Notes under the pieces: model-generated
The model's input: the letters and a program-made list of their open reading frames with translations, nothing else
Database searches by the model: none
What the model was told of the DNA's origin: nothing
Program-made: the position numbers and the translations under genes
Source: an uncultured Oscillibacter sp.
GTDB taxonomy: Bacteria > Bacillota > Clostridia > Oscillospirales > Oscillospiraceae
Length of the DNA stretch: 29,574 nt
NCBI GenBank assembly: GCA_902476875.1
Contig: CABSFC010000022.1
Span: 1 to 29,574 of the forward strand
Direction: 5' to 3'
In this document: positions 22,119-29,574 of the stretch, piece by piece
Layout: each line of letters opens with the position of its first letter
Numbering within the stretch: position 1 is the stretch's first letter

Positions 22119-22616
22119 ATGTACCACGCCGCTGTTTTGACCGTCAGCGACCGCGGCTTCCGGGGCGAGCGCCCCGACGCGGGCGGGCCGCTGGTGGCGG
22201 AGCTGCTGAAAAACGCCGGATACGAGGTCGTCCGCACCGCCATCGTGCCGGACGAGCAGGCCCAGATCGAAGAAATGCTGAAAACCATCGCCGACAACGG
22301 CGAGGCGGAACTGCTGGTGACCACCGGCGGCACCGGCTTTGCTCCCCGGGACGTGACGCCGGAGGCCACGCTGGCGGTCTGCGACCGCCTGACCCCCGGC
22401 ATTCCGGAGGCCATGCGGTACGCCTCCATGCAGGTGACGAACCGGGCCATGCTGTCCCGGGCTCAGGCGGGCATCCGCAAGGGGACGCTGATCCTCAACC
22501 TCCCCGGCTCCCCAAAAGCCGCCAGGGAGAATCTGGAGGCCGTCCTCCCCGCCCTGAGCCACGGGCTGGAAATGCTGTCCGGCAGGCCCGCTGAGTGCGC
22601 CAGGCTGACGGATTGA
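22119..22616 (+). CDS. mogA: Molybdopterin adenylyltransferase MogA/MoaB
   Basis: This 165-residue MoCF-fold enzyme adenylylates molybdopterin before metal insertion. Motifs are VLTVSDRG (6-13), DAGG (20-23), and TTGGTGFAPRDVTPEAT (68-84) with the expected catalytic Asp78. The late block LILNLPGSPKAA is typical. Length fits MoaB/MogA. ATG 22119 follows AAGGAGGAG and lies 13 bp after modC, so it is part of modBC-mogA. It could equally be labelled moaB, since the two names cover one activity. Confidence 0.94.
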   Translation: MYHAAVLTVSDRGFRGERPDAGGPLVAELLKNAGYEVVRTAIVPDEQAQIEEMLKTIADNGEAELLVTTGGTGFAPRDVTPEATLAVCDRLTPGIPEAMRYASMQVTNRAMLSRAQAGIRKGTLILNLPGSPKAARENLEAVLPALSHGLEMLSGRPAECARLTD

Positions 22617-22631
22617 CAGAAAAACGAACCG

Positions 22632-22663
22632 GCGCCAGGAGCCTTTGCTCCTGGCGCTTTTTT
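22632..22663 (+). terminator. Terminator of modBC-mogA
   Basis: A perfect 11-bp stem (22632-22642 with 22647-22657), CTTT loop, and six T (22658-22663). Confidence 0.95.
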
Positions 22664-22669
22664 CATGCC

Positions 22670-22696
22670 GGAGGGCGGGCAAAGCGCCCGCCCTCC
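22670..22696. repeat. GC-rich hairpin without T tract
   Basis: An 11-bp perfect stem (22670-22680 with 22686-22696) between two terminators. It has no poly-T and its role is unclear; it may block 3' exonucleases or transcription collisions. Confidence 0.7.
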
Positions 22697-22723
22697 GCCC
22701 TCACAACAGGCGGCTGTCAAAAA

Positions 22724-22755
22724 CAGGCCGGGAGCAAGCTCCCGGCCTGCTTTTT
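22724..22755. terminator. Bidirectional terminator of the class A PBP gene
   Basis: A perfect 12-bp stem (22724-22735 with 22738-22749) is flanked by AAAAA and TTTTT. It terminates the minus-strand PBP gene and backs up mogA termination. Confidence 0.9.
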
Positions 22756-22759
22756 CGAT

Positions 22760-25471
22760 TCACTGCTGGTTGCCCCAAAAGCCGCTCCACCAGTCTCCGC
22801 CGGCGTCTCCAACGCCGCCGCTGGGATCTGTGGGGGCAGGCTCGTCAGGCTCTTCGGGCGTCGTGGGCGTTTCCCCTGGCTCGCCGCCGCTGCCATTCCC
22901 CTCTTCGTTAGGGTCCGGCGGATTATAGTTGGGGTCATTGGGGTCCAGGGCCGGATCAAGCGGGTCCTCCGGGTCTTCCAGCGGCAAGCCCGCGTGGACG
23001 GGACAGCCGATGACCTCCGGATAGCTCTCCGTGCCATCCTCCGCCACTGTGGGCGCCAAACCAATGGCCTTCTGCATGTTGATCAGCAGATAGGGGTCAT
23101 CCGTGGCCTTGATGCTGGGGCCGTAGTTCTCGCGGACATAGTCCAGCACGCCCACCTGCTTCACAGAACCCTCGGGGCAGGACTCAGTGGCGAGGCACTT
23201 CCCCTCCGTACAGTAATCCACCATCGTGTGGAGCGTACACTCCTCCGTGGGTGCCGTGCCCTTCGCCACGGTGACGCTGATCACCCGGCTGCCCCGCACA
23301 TCCGCCTGACAGGCAGCCGTCGCCTTCAGGCCGCTGTCCGCGCAGACCTGGATGTTCTCCACACCGGAGGCCGAGACCTCAAAGTCCTTGTTGGGAAGGT
23401 CCTCATGGATCTTCTGCATAACCTTCTTCCACATGGTGATGGCGGGGTTTGTGGTGCCGGTGCTGATGACCTCGGGGGTCTCGTAGCCCGTCCACACCGC
23501 CGCCACATAGTAGGGCGTGTAGCCCACGAAATAGCGGTCCTTGCTGTCGCTGGTGGTGCCGGTCTTGCCGGCGATGGTCATGCCGCCGAAGTTGGCGGAG
23601 GTGCCGGTACCGCCGCTGACCACGCTCTTGAGCATCTTGTTCATCAGGTAGGCGGTGCTCTCCTTCATGGCCACGTGGCTCTCCGTCTCGTTCTCCAGGA
23701 CCACGGTCTCATTGCCGTCAGTGTCCACCTTGGTTACCTTCACATAGGTCCTGGGGGCGTTGTAGAGGCCGCCGTTGGCGAAGGTGGCATAGGCCGCCGC
23801 CATCTCCACGGTACTCAGACCGTAGGTCAGGCCGCCCAGGCCCAGAGGGCTGACGGCGATGTCCGCCGCGTCAAGGCTCAGCCCCAGGTTCTCCGTGGCG
23901 AAGGTGTAGGACGCCTCCACGCCCAGGGTCTCCAGCGTCTGCACCGCGATGGTGTTGATGGATTTCTGCACACCCGTCTGCACCGTGGTCCAGCCGGTGT
24001 AGGTATTGGGGGAGTTCTTGGGCCAGGGGTTGCCGCTCAGCAGCCGGACTGGGTAGTTGTCAAAGGTGGTGCCCGGGGTCACGGCGCCGGCGTCGACAGC
24101 CGGGGCGTACACTGTCAGCGGCTTGATGGAGGAGCCCACCTGCCGCTTGGTGGTGGCGCAGCTGAAGACCAGGTTGCCCTCCTTCTCCCCCACCTTGCCG
24201 ACGATGGCCACGATGTCGCCGGTGTAGGGGTCCAGCACAGTGATGCCGGATTGGAGCTGCTGGCCGCTGCGGGAGGTGATGTCCAGGTTGCTCCGGTCCT
24301 CATAGACCGACTCGGCGATCTCCTGGATCTCCGGGTCCAGCGTGGTGTAGATATGGTATCCGCTGTTGTAGATGAGGTTGTAGGCCTGCTCCGTGGTGAC
24401 GCCCTGCTCCTTCACCAGGTCGGCGACCACATCGCGGATGACCTGGTCCACGAACCAGGAGTTGTACTCGGTGTCGCCGCCGGTGGCCTCCTCCACCAGC
24501 TCCTCAACGGAGGTGTCGCCGTCAGTGAATTGCAGGACCTCGTTCTGGTAGGTTTCCTTCTCCTCCTCGGTGATATAGGTGTCCCAGGACTCCGGGTCGC
24601 TGTTGAGGATCTCCGCCAGCGTGGCGGGACCCTTGACCTCGGACATTTTTTTCAGGATGTTCTCCTGCCGCTGCTTGTTCAGCTGCCGGGGCGTCTTGAT
24701 CTCCGTGGTGCCGTCGTCCTTCTCCACGGTGATCTTGATGTCGTACATAGGCCCGTACATGGACGGGTTGTTGGTGATGGCGATCAGGGACGCGCACTCC
24801 GCCACGTCCAGCTCGCTCACGTCCTTGCCGAAGTAGAACTGGGCCGCCGTCTGGACGCCGTAGCACCCCTGGCCCAGGTAGATGCTGTTCAGATACAGCT
24901 CCAGGATATCCGCCTTGGTGTAATTCTTCTCAAACTCCAGGGCGCGGAAGATCTCCCGCACCTTGCGGTTGACGTAGGGCTTGTTGTCCAGGGTCATGTT
25001 CTTCAGCATCTGCTGGGTGATGGTGGAGCCGCCAAAGGTATCCTTCATGCCGATGAACATGTTGGCCGTGGCGCCGATGGTCCGCTTCCAGTCCACGCCG
25101 TTGTGGGTGAAGAACCGCTCGTCCTCGATAGCCACCACCGCCTGCCACAGGGCGTCGGGCATGTCCTCGATGTCCACCCAGATGCGGTTTTTCACACCGT
25201 GGACCGTCTGGTACTCCACCCAATCCCCGGACGCCTGATCCTGATAGTAGATGATGGAGCTGAGTTCCATCGTGTAGTCGTCCGGATTGACCTGCAGGGT
25301 CGGGGCCAGGGTCGTCTCCACATACTTCATGAAAATGCCCGCGATGATCGCCGCTGTGCAGATGCCGATCAGCACCAATGTCATCAGGACGAAACATATT
25401 TTTCCCGCGATCCCGCCGCGTTTGCGGGCGCGGGGTTCCCGGCGGGCCGGTTGCCTGTTCTCAGTTGCCAA
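22760..25471 (-). CDS. Class A penicillin-binding protein (PBP1A family, bifunctional)
   Basis: This 903-residue bifunctional peptidoglycan synthase has a basic cytoplasmic N-terminus and one helix (about 26-48). The GT51 glycosyltransferase shows EDERFFTHNG (catalytic Glu116), GGSTITQQ (147-154), RKVREIF (169-175) and ELYLNSIYLG (191-200). The transpeptidase shows Ser447-Ser-Ile-Lys450, Ser504-Ile-Asn506 and KTGT (636-639). After about residue 740 comes a cysteine-containing region, then a long Pro/Asp/Glu/Gly-rich tail ending in Trp-rich WWSGFWG. The start is TTG 25471 with AAGGAGG 9 nt upstream; the next Met is inside the membrane helix. It is monocistronic, with its own promoter and terminator. 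It polymerises and cross-links glycan at the outer membrane face. Confidence 0.95.
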   Translation of the reverse strand: MATENRQPARREPRARKRGGIAGKICFVLMTLVLIGICTAAIIAGIFMKYVETTLAPTLQVNPDDYTMELSSIIYYQDQASGDWVEYQTVHGVKNRIWVDIEDMPDALWQAVVAIEDERFFTHNGVDWKRTIGATANMFIGMKDTFGGSTITQQMLKNMTLDNKPYVNRKVREIFRALEFEKNYTKADILELYLNSIYLGQGCYGVQTAAQFYFGKDVSELDVAECASLIAITNNPSMYGPMYDIKITVEKDDGTTEIKTPRQLNKQRQENILKKMSEVKGPATLAEILNSDPESWDTYITEEEKETYQNEVLQFTDGDTSVEELVEEATGGDTEYNSWFVDQVIRDVVADLVKEQGVTTEQAYNLIYNSGYHIYTTLDPEIQEIAESVYEDRSNLDITSRSGQQLQSGITVLDPYTGDIVAIVGKVGEKEGNLVFSCATTKRQVGSSIKPLTVYAPAVDAGAVTPGTTFDNYPVRLLSGNPWPKNSPNTYTGWTTVQTGVQKSINTIAVQTLETLGVEASYTFATENLGLSLDAADIAVSPLGLGGLTYGLSTVEMAAAYATFANGGLYNAPRTYVKVTKVDTDGNETVVLENETESHVAMKESTAYLMNKMLKSVVSGGTGTSANFGGMTIAGKTGTTSDSKDRYFVGYTPYYVAAVWTGYETPEVISTGTTNPAITMWKKVMQKIHEDLPNKDFEVSASGVENIQVCADSGLKATAACQADVRGSRVISVTVAKGTAPTEECTLHTMVDYCTEGKCLATESCPEGSVKQVGVLDYVRENYGPSIKATDDPYLLINMQKAIGLAPTVAEDGTESYPEVIGCPVHAGLPLEDPEDPLDPALDPNDPNYNPPDPNEEGNGSGGEPGETPTTPEEPDEPAPTDPSGGVGDAGGDWWSGFWGNQQ

Positions 25472-25558
25472 GACAGGGTTCCTCCTTTTTTTCGTAATAG
25501 TCTGGCAATGCTCCCGCCGGCTTGTCCCAAAACGGCGAAAGTCTGTAATACACCATAA

Positions 25559-25586
25559 TACATACTATTGTACCACCCTCTGTCAA
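25559..25586 (-). promoter_or_regulatory. Probable promoter of the class A PBP gene
   Basis: Minus strand: a consensus TTGACA (25586-25581), a 16-bp spacer and a weak TATGTA (25564-25559). The -35 is convincing; the exact -10 is uncertain. The rest of 25590-25700 is AT-rich and shows no gene. Confidence 0.5.
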
Positions 25587-25705
25587 CATTGAAAATGTCG
25601 CTTTTTTTCGAAAAAAAGTTCCCGGTTCGCATGGTTTTTTTCTTTTTGGGCAGGATATTTTCTGCCCAGGCGACCGTCTTTCCGTCTTTTTCACCACTTC
25701 CGCGC

Positions 25706-25734
25706 TTGCAATCGCCGCGGATTTCATGTAAAAT
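25706..25734 (+). promoter_or_regulatory. Promoter of the DUF1292 gene
   Basis: TTGCAA (25706-25711), a 17-bp spacer and TAAAAT (25729-25734), 30 bp before the start codon. Confidence 0.75.
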
Positions 25735-25764
25735 AGCCTCAGCAAAGCAAAAGGAGGACCTCCC

Positions 25765-26055
25765 ATGAGCGAAGACTTCGGCCCCACCTTTATCACCGTC
25801 ACGGACGACGAGGGCAACGAGATCGTCCTGGAGTTCGTGGACGCCCTGGAATACAACGGCCAGACCTATCAGGCCTTCTTCCCCGCCGAGACCGAGGACG
25901 AGAACGAGGACGACCCTGACAACGGCCTGGTGATTTTGAAAACCATCCATGAGAACGGCGAGGACCTTCTCTCCACCCTGGATTCCGACGAGGAGCTGGA
26001 GGCGGTATACGAGCTGTTCATGGAGTCTCTGTTCGCCGATGAGGAGGGCCAGTGA
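25765..26055 (+). CDS. DUF1292 domain protein
   Basis: This 96-residue, very acidic soluble protein matches DUF1292 (PF06949): ITVTDDEGNEIVLEFVDALEYNGQTY, broken here at ITVTDDEGNEIVLEF and DALEYNGQTYQAFFPAE, then VILKTIHENGEDLLSTLDSDEELEAVYELF. Function of the family is unknown. In many Firmicutes it sits near yrrK/yrzL-type genes; here it is alone. ATG 25765 follows AAAGGAGG. The 6S RNA gene starts about 35 bp after its stop, with no terminator seen between, so the two could share a transcript that is later processed. Confidence 0.9.
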   Translation: MSEDFGPTFITVTDDEGNEIVLEFVDALEYNGQTYQAFFPAETEDENEDDPDNGLVILKTIHENGEDLLSTLDSDEELEAVYELFMESLFADEEGQ

Positions 26056-26089
26056 CTCTTCCCCGCCAATCAGACAATTTGAATGGATA

Positions 26090-26295
26090 AAGTGCCCTGC
26101 GGGGTTCGTGATAGATCTTTTTTTAACCCACATTTCGTTATATGGGATGCCGGATCAGTTCGTGGTTCGCAGGCCTCCCGGCTGCCGTCTGCGGCTGGAA
26201 GTTGGAAGCGATGAAGCGCGCTGGAGGCGACCCACCTGTCCGTAAAGGTGCAGGTTATAACGAGATCTACACGGCCGCTGCGGGGCACCGTTTTG
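26090..26295 (+). ncRNA. ssrS: 6S RNA (SsrS)
   Basis: The gap 26056-26471 holds a 6S RNA. Its ends pair over a long distance: GTGCCC (26092-26097) with GGGCAC (26283-26288), TGCGG-type pairs just inside, and TAGATCT (26112-26118) with AGATCTA (26263-26269). The 5' GTTCGTGA following the closing stem is typical of Firmicute 6S. The middle is an open bubble flanked by internal hairpins, the promoter mimic that traps sigma-A RNA polymerase. It ends in CCGTTTTGTTCG. Ends are approximate. Confidence 0.85.
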
Positions 26296-26382
26296 TTCGT
26301 TTGGAACAGAGTCCGCTCCCCCTGTTCCTCTTTTCAGGAATTTTTCAGGAAATCATTTTAAAATTGACTTTGGATTTTCCAC

Positions 26383-26411
26383 TTGCACATTGTAGCGCTA
26401 TCCGGTATAAT
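26383..26411 (+). promoter_or_regulatory. Promoter of the PrsA-like foldase gene
   Basis: TTGCAC (26383-26388), a 17-bp spacer and a perfect TATAAT (26406-26411), giving a 5' leader of about 55 nt. Confidence 0.85.
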
Positions 26412-26471
26412 AGCAAAGTGCGTAAAATTGCAACGATTGCACTTGAATATTTGAGAGGACTGAAACAACAA

Positions 26472-28037
26472 ATGAGCGCATCTAGAGAAAAGAAAACCCG
26501 TCAGGAGCAGGTCAGCTCCGGTTGGACCGATCCCAAGACCGCCCGGGAGGCGGAGCAGCGCAAGCAGGAACGGCGCAGCAACATCCTGTATGGCATCATC
26601 GGCGTCGTCTTTGCCATCGCCGTGGTCGTCACCGTTGTGTGGCGTTCCAATATCATTCCCAAGATGTCCACCGCCGTCACCATCGACGGCGAGAAGTACA
26701 CCGCCGCTGAGGTGAACTTCTACTACCAGAACGCATATCAGAACACCGTCAACACGCTCTACAGCTACGGCATGCTCAGCTATGCCGGTCTGAGCGCCAC
26801 CACCTCCCTCAAGGAGCAGACCGTCTCCGCCATGGGCGCCTCGTTCACCGGCGCCACTGAGGGCGACACCTGGCACGACGCCTTTTTGAACCTGGCCCTG
26901 GACCAGATGGCCGCCGTCCAGTCCGCGCTGAACGCCGCCAAGGCGGAGGGCTTCACCTATCCCGCCGGCGTACAGGCGCAGTATGACGACTCCATCGCGT
27001 CCCTGGAGGCAGCCGCAAAGGCCAGCAACCTGTCTGTCTCTCAGTACCTGAAAAACACCTTCGGCGCCACCATGAGCAAGGGCGTCTATGAGGCCCAGTT
27101 GCTGCGCCTGCTGCAGTACGACGCCTATACCTCCGCCCATGAGAATGGCCTGACCTACAGCGACAGCGAGATCAACGCCGCCTACGACGCCGATCCCAAC
27201 AGCTACGACAAGGTGGCCTATGAGTACGTCACCATCTCCGGCGCCGCGGAGAGCACTCAGGACGCCGAGGGCAACACCGTGGAGCCCACCGAGGAGGAGT
27301 CCGCCGCCGCCAAGGAGGCCGCCAAGGCCGCCGCGGACAAGCTCCTGGCGGACTACCGGGCCGGCGGGGATCTGGAGGCCCTGGCCAAGGCCATTGACGC
27401 CACCTACACCAACCTGGACGCCGGCACCTATGCCAGCTCCGATCTGATCGACTGGGCTTTCAACGCTTCCCGCAAGTCCGGCGACAGCGCCGTTGTGGAG
27501 AGCGGCACCTCCTACTATGTGGCGGTGTTCCATGACCGCTTCCGGGACGATTACAACACCATTGACGTCCGCCATATTCTGGTCCCCCTGGGCACCGCCA
27601 CCCTGTCCGAGGGCGACGAGGGCTACGAGGAGGAGCAGGCTCAGCTGAAGGCCGACGCCAAGGCCAAGGCAGACGAGCTGCTGGCCCAGTGGCAGTCCGG
27701 CGACGCCACCGAGGAATCCTTCGCCGCCCTGGCCATGCAGGAGTCCACCGACGGCTCCAAGTACGACGGCGGCCTGTACACCGAGGTCTATCAGGGCCAG
27801 ATGGTGGAGACCTTCAACGACTGGTGCTTCGACGCCGGCCGCAAGAGCGGCGACACCGGCGTGGTGGAGACCCAGTACGGCGCCCACGTCATGTACTTCG
27901 TGGGTGAAAACCTGCCCCGCTGGCAGTCTCAGGTGGTCTCCGATCTGAAGGACGCGGACTATACCGAGTGGGTCGAGAGCCTGTCCGCTGACAGCTCCGT
28001 CACCCGCAGCGACTTCGGCATGAAGTTCGTTGGCTGA
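26472..28037 (+). CDS. Membrane-anchored peptidyl-prolyl isomerase / foldase (PrsA/PpiC-SurA type)
   Basis: This 521-residue protein has a charged cytoplasmic N-terminus and one helix (about 39-57), with no lipobox. A SurA_N-like chaperone region follows (FYYQNAYQNTVN, then helices to about 220). The parvulin PpiC domain begins at DVRHILVPLG and has the conserved SKYDGGLYTEV and a closing YGAHVMYFVGE. A degenerate earlier copy covers YEYVTISG to SYYVAVFHDR: both copies end with a W-x-F-(3)-RKSGD-(2)-VVE pattern. It should help exported proteins fold outside the membrane. ATG 26472 has only GAGAGG 13 nt upstream, but a strong promoter fixes the region. It is monocistronic. Confidence 0.88.
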   Translation: MSASREKKTRQEQVSSGWTDPKTAREAEQRKQERRSNILYGIIGVVFAIAVVVTVVWRSNIIPKMSTAVTIDGEKYTAAEVNFYYQNAYQNTVNTLYSYGMLSYAGLSATTSLKEQTVSAMGASFTGATEGDTWHDAFLNLALDQMAAVQSALNAAKAEGFTYPAGVQAQYDDSIASLEAAAKASNLSVSQYLKNTFGATMSKGVYEAQLLRLLQYDAYTSAHENGLTYSDSEINAAYDADPNSYDKVAYEYVTISGAAESTQDAEGNTVEPTEEESAAAKEAAKAAADKLLADYRAGGDLEALAKAIDATYTNLDAGTYASSDLIDWAFNASRKSGDSAVVESGTSYYVAVFHDRFRDDYNTIDVRHILVPLGTATLSEGDEGYEEEQAQLKADAKAKADELLAQWQSGDATEESFAALAMQESTDGSKYDGGLYTEVYQGQMVETFNDWCFDAGRKSGDTGVVETQYGAHVMYFVGENLPRWQSQVVSDLKDADYTEWVESLSADSSVTRSDFGMKFVG

Positions 28038-28056
28038 TCCTCCGCATCAACATACG

Positions 28057-28095
28057 AAGGAAGCCGGCTTTGAGACCCAAAGCCGGCTTCCTTTT
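28057..28095 (+). terminator. Terminator of the foldase gene
   Basis: A perfect 16-bp stem (28057-28072 with 28078-28093), 5-nt loop, ending in TTTT. Its 3' side lies close to the tcdA ribosome site (about 28100). Confidence 0.92.
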
Positions 28096-28112
28096 CACAA
28101 GGGAGGTCCCGT

Positions 28113-28847
28113 ATGGACGAACGATTTCTCCGCAATGAAATGCTTTGGGGGCCGGAGTGCCAGCGGCGTCTGCGCGATTCCCACGTCATCCTCTTCGGCC
28201 TGGGCGGCGTGGGCAGCTATACCGCCGAGTGCCTGGCCCGCTCCGGCGTGGGCGAGCTGACGCTGGTGGACAGCGATACCGTGTCCGTCACCAACATCAA
28301 CCGCCAGCTGGAGGCACTGACCTCCACCGTGGGTCTTCCCAAGGCGGAGGCCGTGGCCGCCCGTCTGCGGGACATCCACCCGGAGGCCGTCCTCCACCCC
28401 ATGCAGGCCACCTACGACGCCGCCCACCGGGACTTGTTTTTCCCGGAGGGCCGCCGGTACGATTACATCGTGGACGCCATTGATCTGGTGTCCTGCAAGC
28501 TGGACCTGGCGGAGACCGCCCGGCGGCTGAACATTCCCCTGCTCATGGCCCTGGGCACCGGAAACAAGCTGGACCCCACGCTGCTGCGGCTGGCGGACAT
28601 CTCCGAAACCTACGGCTGTCCCCTGGCCCGTGTCATGCGGAAGGAGCTGCGAAGCCGGGGCATCCACCATCAAAAAGTGGTGTTCAGCCCCGAAGAGCCA
28701 GTCCCCACGCGGCGGCTGGAGGCGCCCCCTCCCGGCCGCCGCAGCGTTCCGGCCAGCAATCCCTGGGTCCCGGCCACAGCGGGATTGCTGCTGGGCAGCG
28801 CCGTGGTCCGCGACATTTTGAAGAAAGAGAGAGATTCCCTATGTTAG
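28113..28847 (+). CDS. tcdA: tRNA threonylcarbamoyladenosine dehydratase TcdA
   Basis: This 244-residue E1-like (ThiF/MoeB superfamily) enzyme uses ATP to cyclise t6A at tRNA position 37 to ct6A. The nucleotide-binding loop is GLGGVGS (29-35), with VDSDTVSVTNINRQ (52-65; Arg64 contacts ATP) and Lys77. The block MALGTGNKLDPTLLRLADI is the TcdA/CsdL hallmark and separates it from MoeB and ThiF, which also have zinc CxxC pairs that are absent here. The ATG 28113 follows AAGGGAGG. No promoter is obvious in the 18 bp after the terminator, so it may depend on read-through. It overlaps the next gene by 7 bp. Confidence 0.92.
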   Translation: MDERFLRNEMLWGPECQRRLRDSHVILFGLGGVGSYTAECLARSGVGELTLVDSDTVSVTNINRQLEALTSTVGLPKAEAVAARLRDIHPEAVLHPMQATYDAAHRDLFFPEGRRYDYIVDAIDLVSCKLDLAETARRLNIPLLMALGTGNKLDPTLLRLADISETYGCPLARVMRKELRSRGIHHQKVVFSPEEPVPTRRLEAPPPGRRSVPASNPWVPATAGLLLGSAVVRDILKKERDSLC

Positions 28848-29530
28848 TCGGCACCCTTGTCAACACCGCCACCGTCATCCTCGGGTCCACCATCGGCCTG
28901 TTCCTGGGCAACATCCTGCCGGAGCGGCTGCGGGACACGGTCATGAAGGGTCTGGGCCTGTGCACGCTGTTCATTGGCATCACCGGCATGCTGGGCGGCG
29001 AAAACGCCCTGATCACCATCATCTCCATCGCCGTGGGTGCCGTTATCGGCGAGCTGTGCGATCTGGACGGCCACCTGAACCACTTCGCGGGCCGGCTGGA
29101 GAAAAAATTTCAGAAGACCGGCGGCAGGACCTCCCTGGCGGAGGGCTTCGTCACCGCCTCCCTGGTGTTCTGCGTGGGCGCCATGACCATCGTGGGCGCC
29201 CTGAACGACGGCCTCACCGGGGACCACACCATGCTCTTCACCAAGGCCACGCTGGACTTTGTGTCCTCCATGATCTTCGCCTCCTCCCTGGGCATCGGCG
29301 TGCTGATGGCCGCCGCGGCGGTGTTCGTCATCCAAGGCGGCATCGCGTGTCTCGCCAGCCTGGTGGCGCCCCTTCTGCAGCAAAACGCCAGCACCATTCC
29401 GGAAATGACCGTGGTGGGCTCTGTGCTGATCATGGGCCTGGGCCTGAACCTTATCGGCGTTACGAAGCTGAAGGTCATGAACTACGTCCCCGCCATTTTC
29501 CTGCCGATCCTCCTTTGCATGTTTATGTAA
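28841..29530 (+). CDS. DUF554 family membrane protein
   Basis: This 229-residue protein, with about seven hydrophobic helices, matches DUF554 (B. subtilis YdfK, E. coli YqgA): it begins GTLVNTATVILGSTIGLFLG and has FCVGAMTIVGALNDGLTGDH and a closing GLNLIGVTKLKVMNYVPAI. The transport or other role is unknown. ATG 28841 overlaps the tcdA stop by 7 bp; the upstream AAAGAGAGAG is a poor ribosome site, so translation is probably coupled. Confidence 0.9.
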   Translation: MLVGTLVNTATVILGSTIGLFLGNILPERLRDTVMKGLGLCTLFIGITGMLGGENALITIISIAVGAVIGELCDLDGHLNHFAGRLEKKFQKTGGRTSLAEGFVTASLVFCVGAMTIVGALNDGLTGDHTMLFTKATLDFVSSMIFASSLGIGVLMAAAAVFVIQGGIACLASLVAPLLQQNASTIPEMTVVGSVLIMGLGLNLIGVTKLKVMNYVPAIFLPILLCMFM

Positions 29531-29559
29531 GTCCACTGAAGCGCATTCAAAAGCCGTGC

Positions 29560-29574
29560 CGTCCCACAGGGACG
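29560..29574 (+). terminator. Partial hairpin at the window edge
   Basis: CGTCCC (29560-29565), ACA and GGGACG (29569-29574) form the top of a hairpin. The preceding GCCGTGC suggests a longer terminator stem cut by the window end. Confidence 0.5.

Noticed and set aside
22595..25558. A 987-codon open frame on the plus strand opposite the class A PBP gene
   Set aside because: It is a GC-bias shadow: His/Val/Gly/Leu/Arg-rich, no ribosome site, no recognisable domain, and it crosses the mogA terminator. The minus strand has a clear PBP.
26358..27887. A 509-codon minus-strand frame opposite the foldase
   Set aside because: It is a Gly/Val/Leu-rich shadow without a ribosome site; the plus-strand gene has a consensus promoter and known domains.

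Overview
The window is chromosomal DNA from a high-G+C member of the class Clostridia, probably family Oscillospiraceae (a Flavonifractor/Lawsonibacter/Oscillibacter-like gut anaerobe). That placement is an inference. It rests on Firmicute-type sigma-A promoters and AGGAGG ribosome sites, a T-box leader, a Firmicute-type 6S RNA, clostridial families (DUF1292, DUF368, PrsA-like foldase, YqeB/YqeC) and GC-rich codon use. No rRNA, tRNA, IS element, prophage or CRISPR array is visible. Almost every transcription unit has a recognisable promoter and ends in a strong intrinsic terminator.

Layout: (1) 48-2354: a PLP enzyme of the methionine gamma-lyase/aluminium-resistance family, converging on a DUF368 (PopT-type) undecaprenyl-phosphate carrier. 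(2) 2465-5569: a methionine-specific T-box leader driving the methionine importer metN-metI-metQ. (3) 5583-7118: a MATE efflux pump. (4) 7124-10667, minus strand: an operon of an FHA-FtsW/RodA fusion, its partner class B PBP and a small membrane protein. (5) 10729-12697: a radical SAM protein of unknown substrate and a ketopantoate-reductase-like protein. (6) 12701-16071, minus strand: yqeC - yqeB - VanX-like lipoprotein - selD, with overlapping or nearly touching genes. (7) 16106-19103, divergent from (6): moaA - moaC - MOSC - MoeA/MogA-like protein with a four-cysteine tail. (8) 19146-22663: modA, then modB-modC-mogA. (9) 22724-25586, minus strand: a class A PBP. (10) 25706-29530: a DUF1292 protein, 6S RNA, a PrsA/PpiC-type foldase, TcdA and a DUF554 membrane protein.

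The central theme is regions 6-8. About 10 kb combine molybdate uptake (ModABC), molybdopterin synthesis and adenylylation (MoaA, MoaC, MogA, a MoeA-like protein, a MOSC protein) and selenophosphate synthesis (SelD) with YqeB and YqeC. The last two are the known genomic markers of selenium-dependent molybdenum hydroxylases (SDMH), whose cofactor carries labile selenium. No selA, selB or tRNA-Sec is in the window, so SelD here probably serves the cofactor rather than selenocysteine. The hydroxylase itself, and moaD, moaE and moeB, must lie elsewhere.

The most unusual DNA is the 350-bp gap between modA and modB. It holds an exact 79-bp duplication of the modB promoter, leader and first codons, separated by a 143-bp block built from several hairpins.
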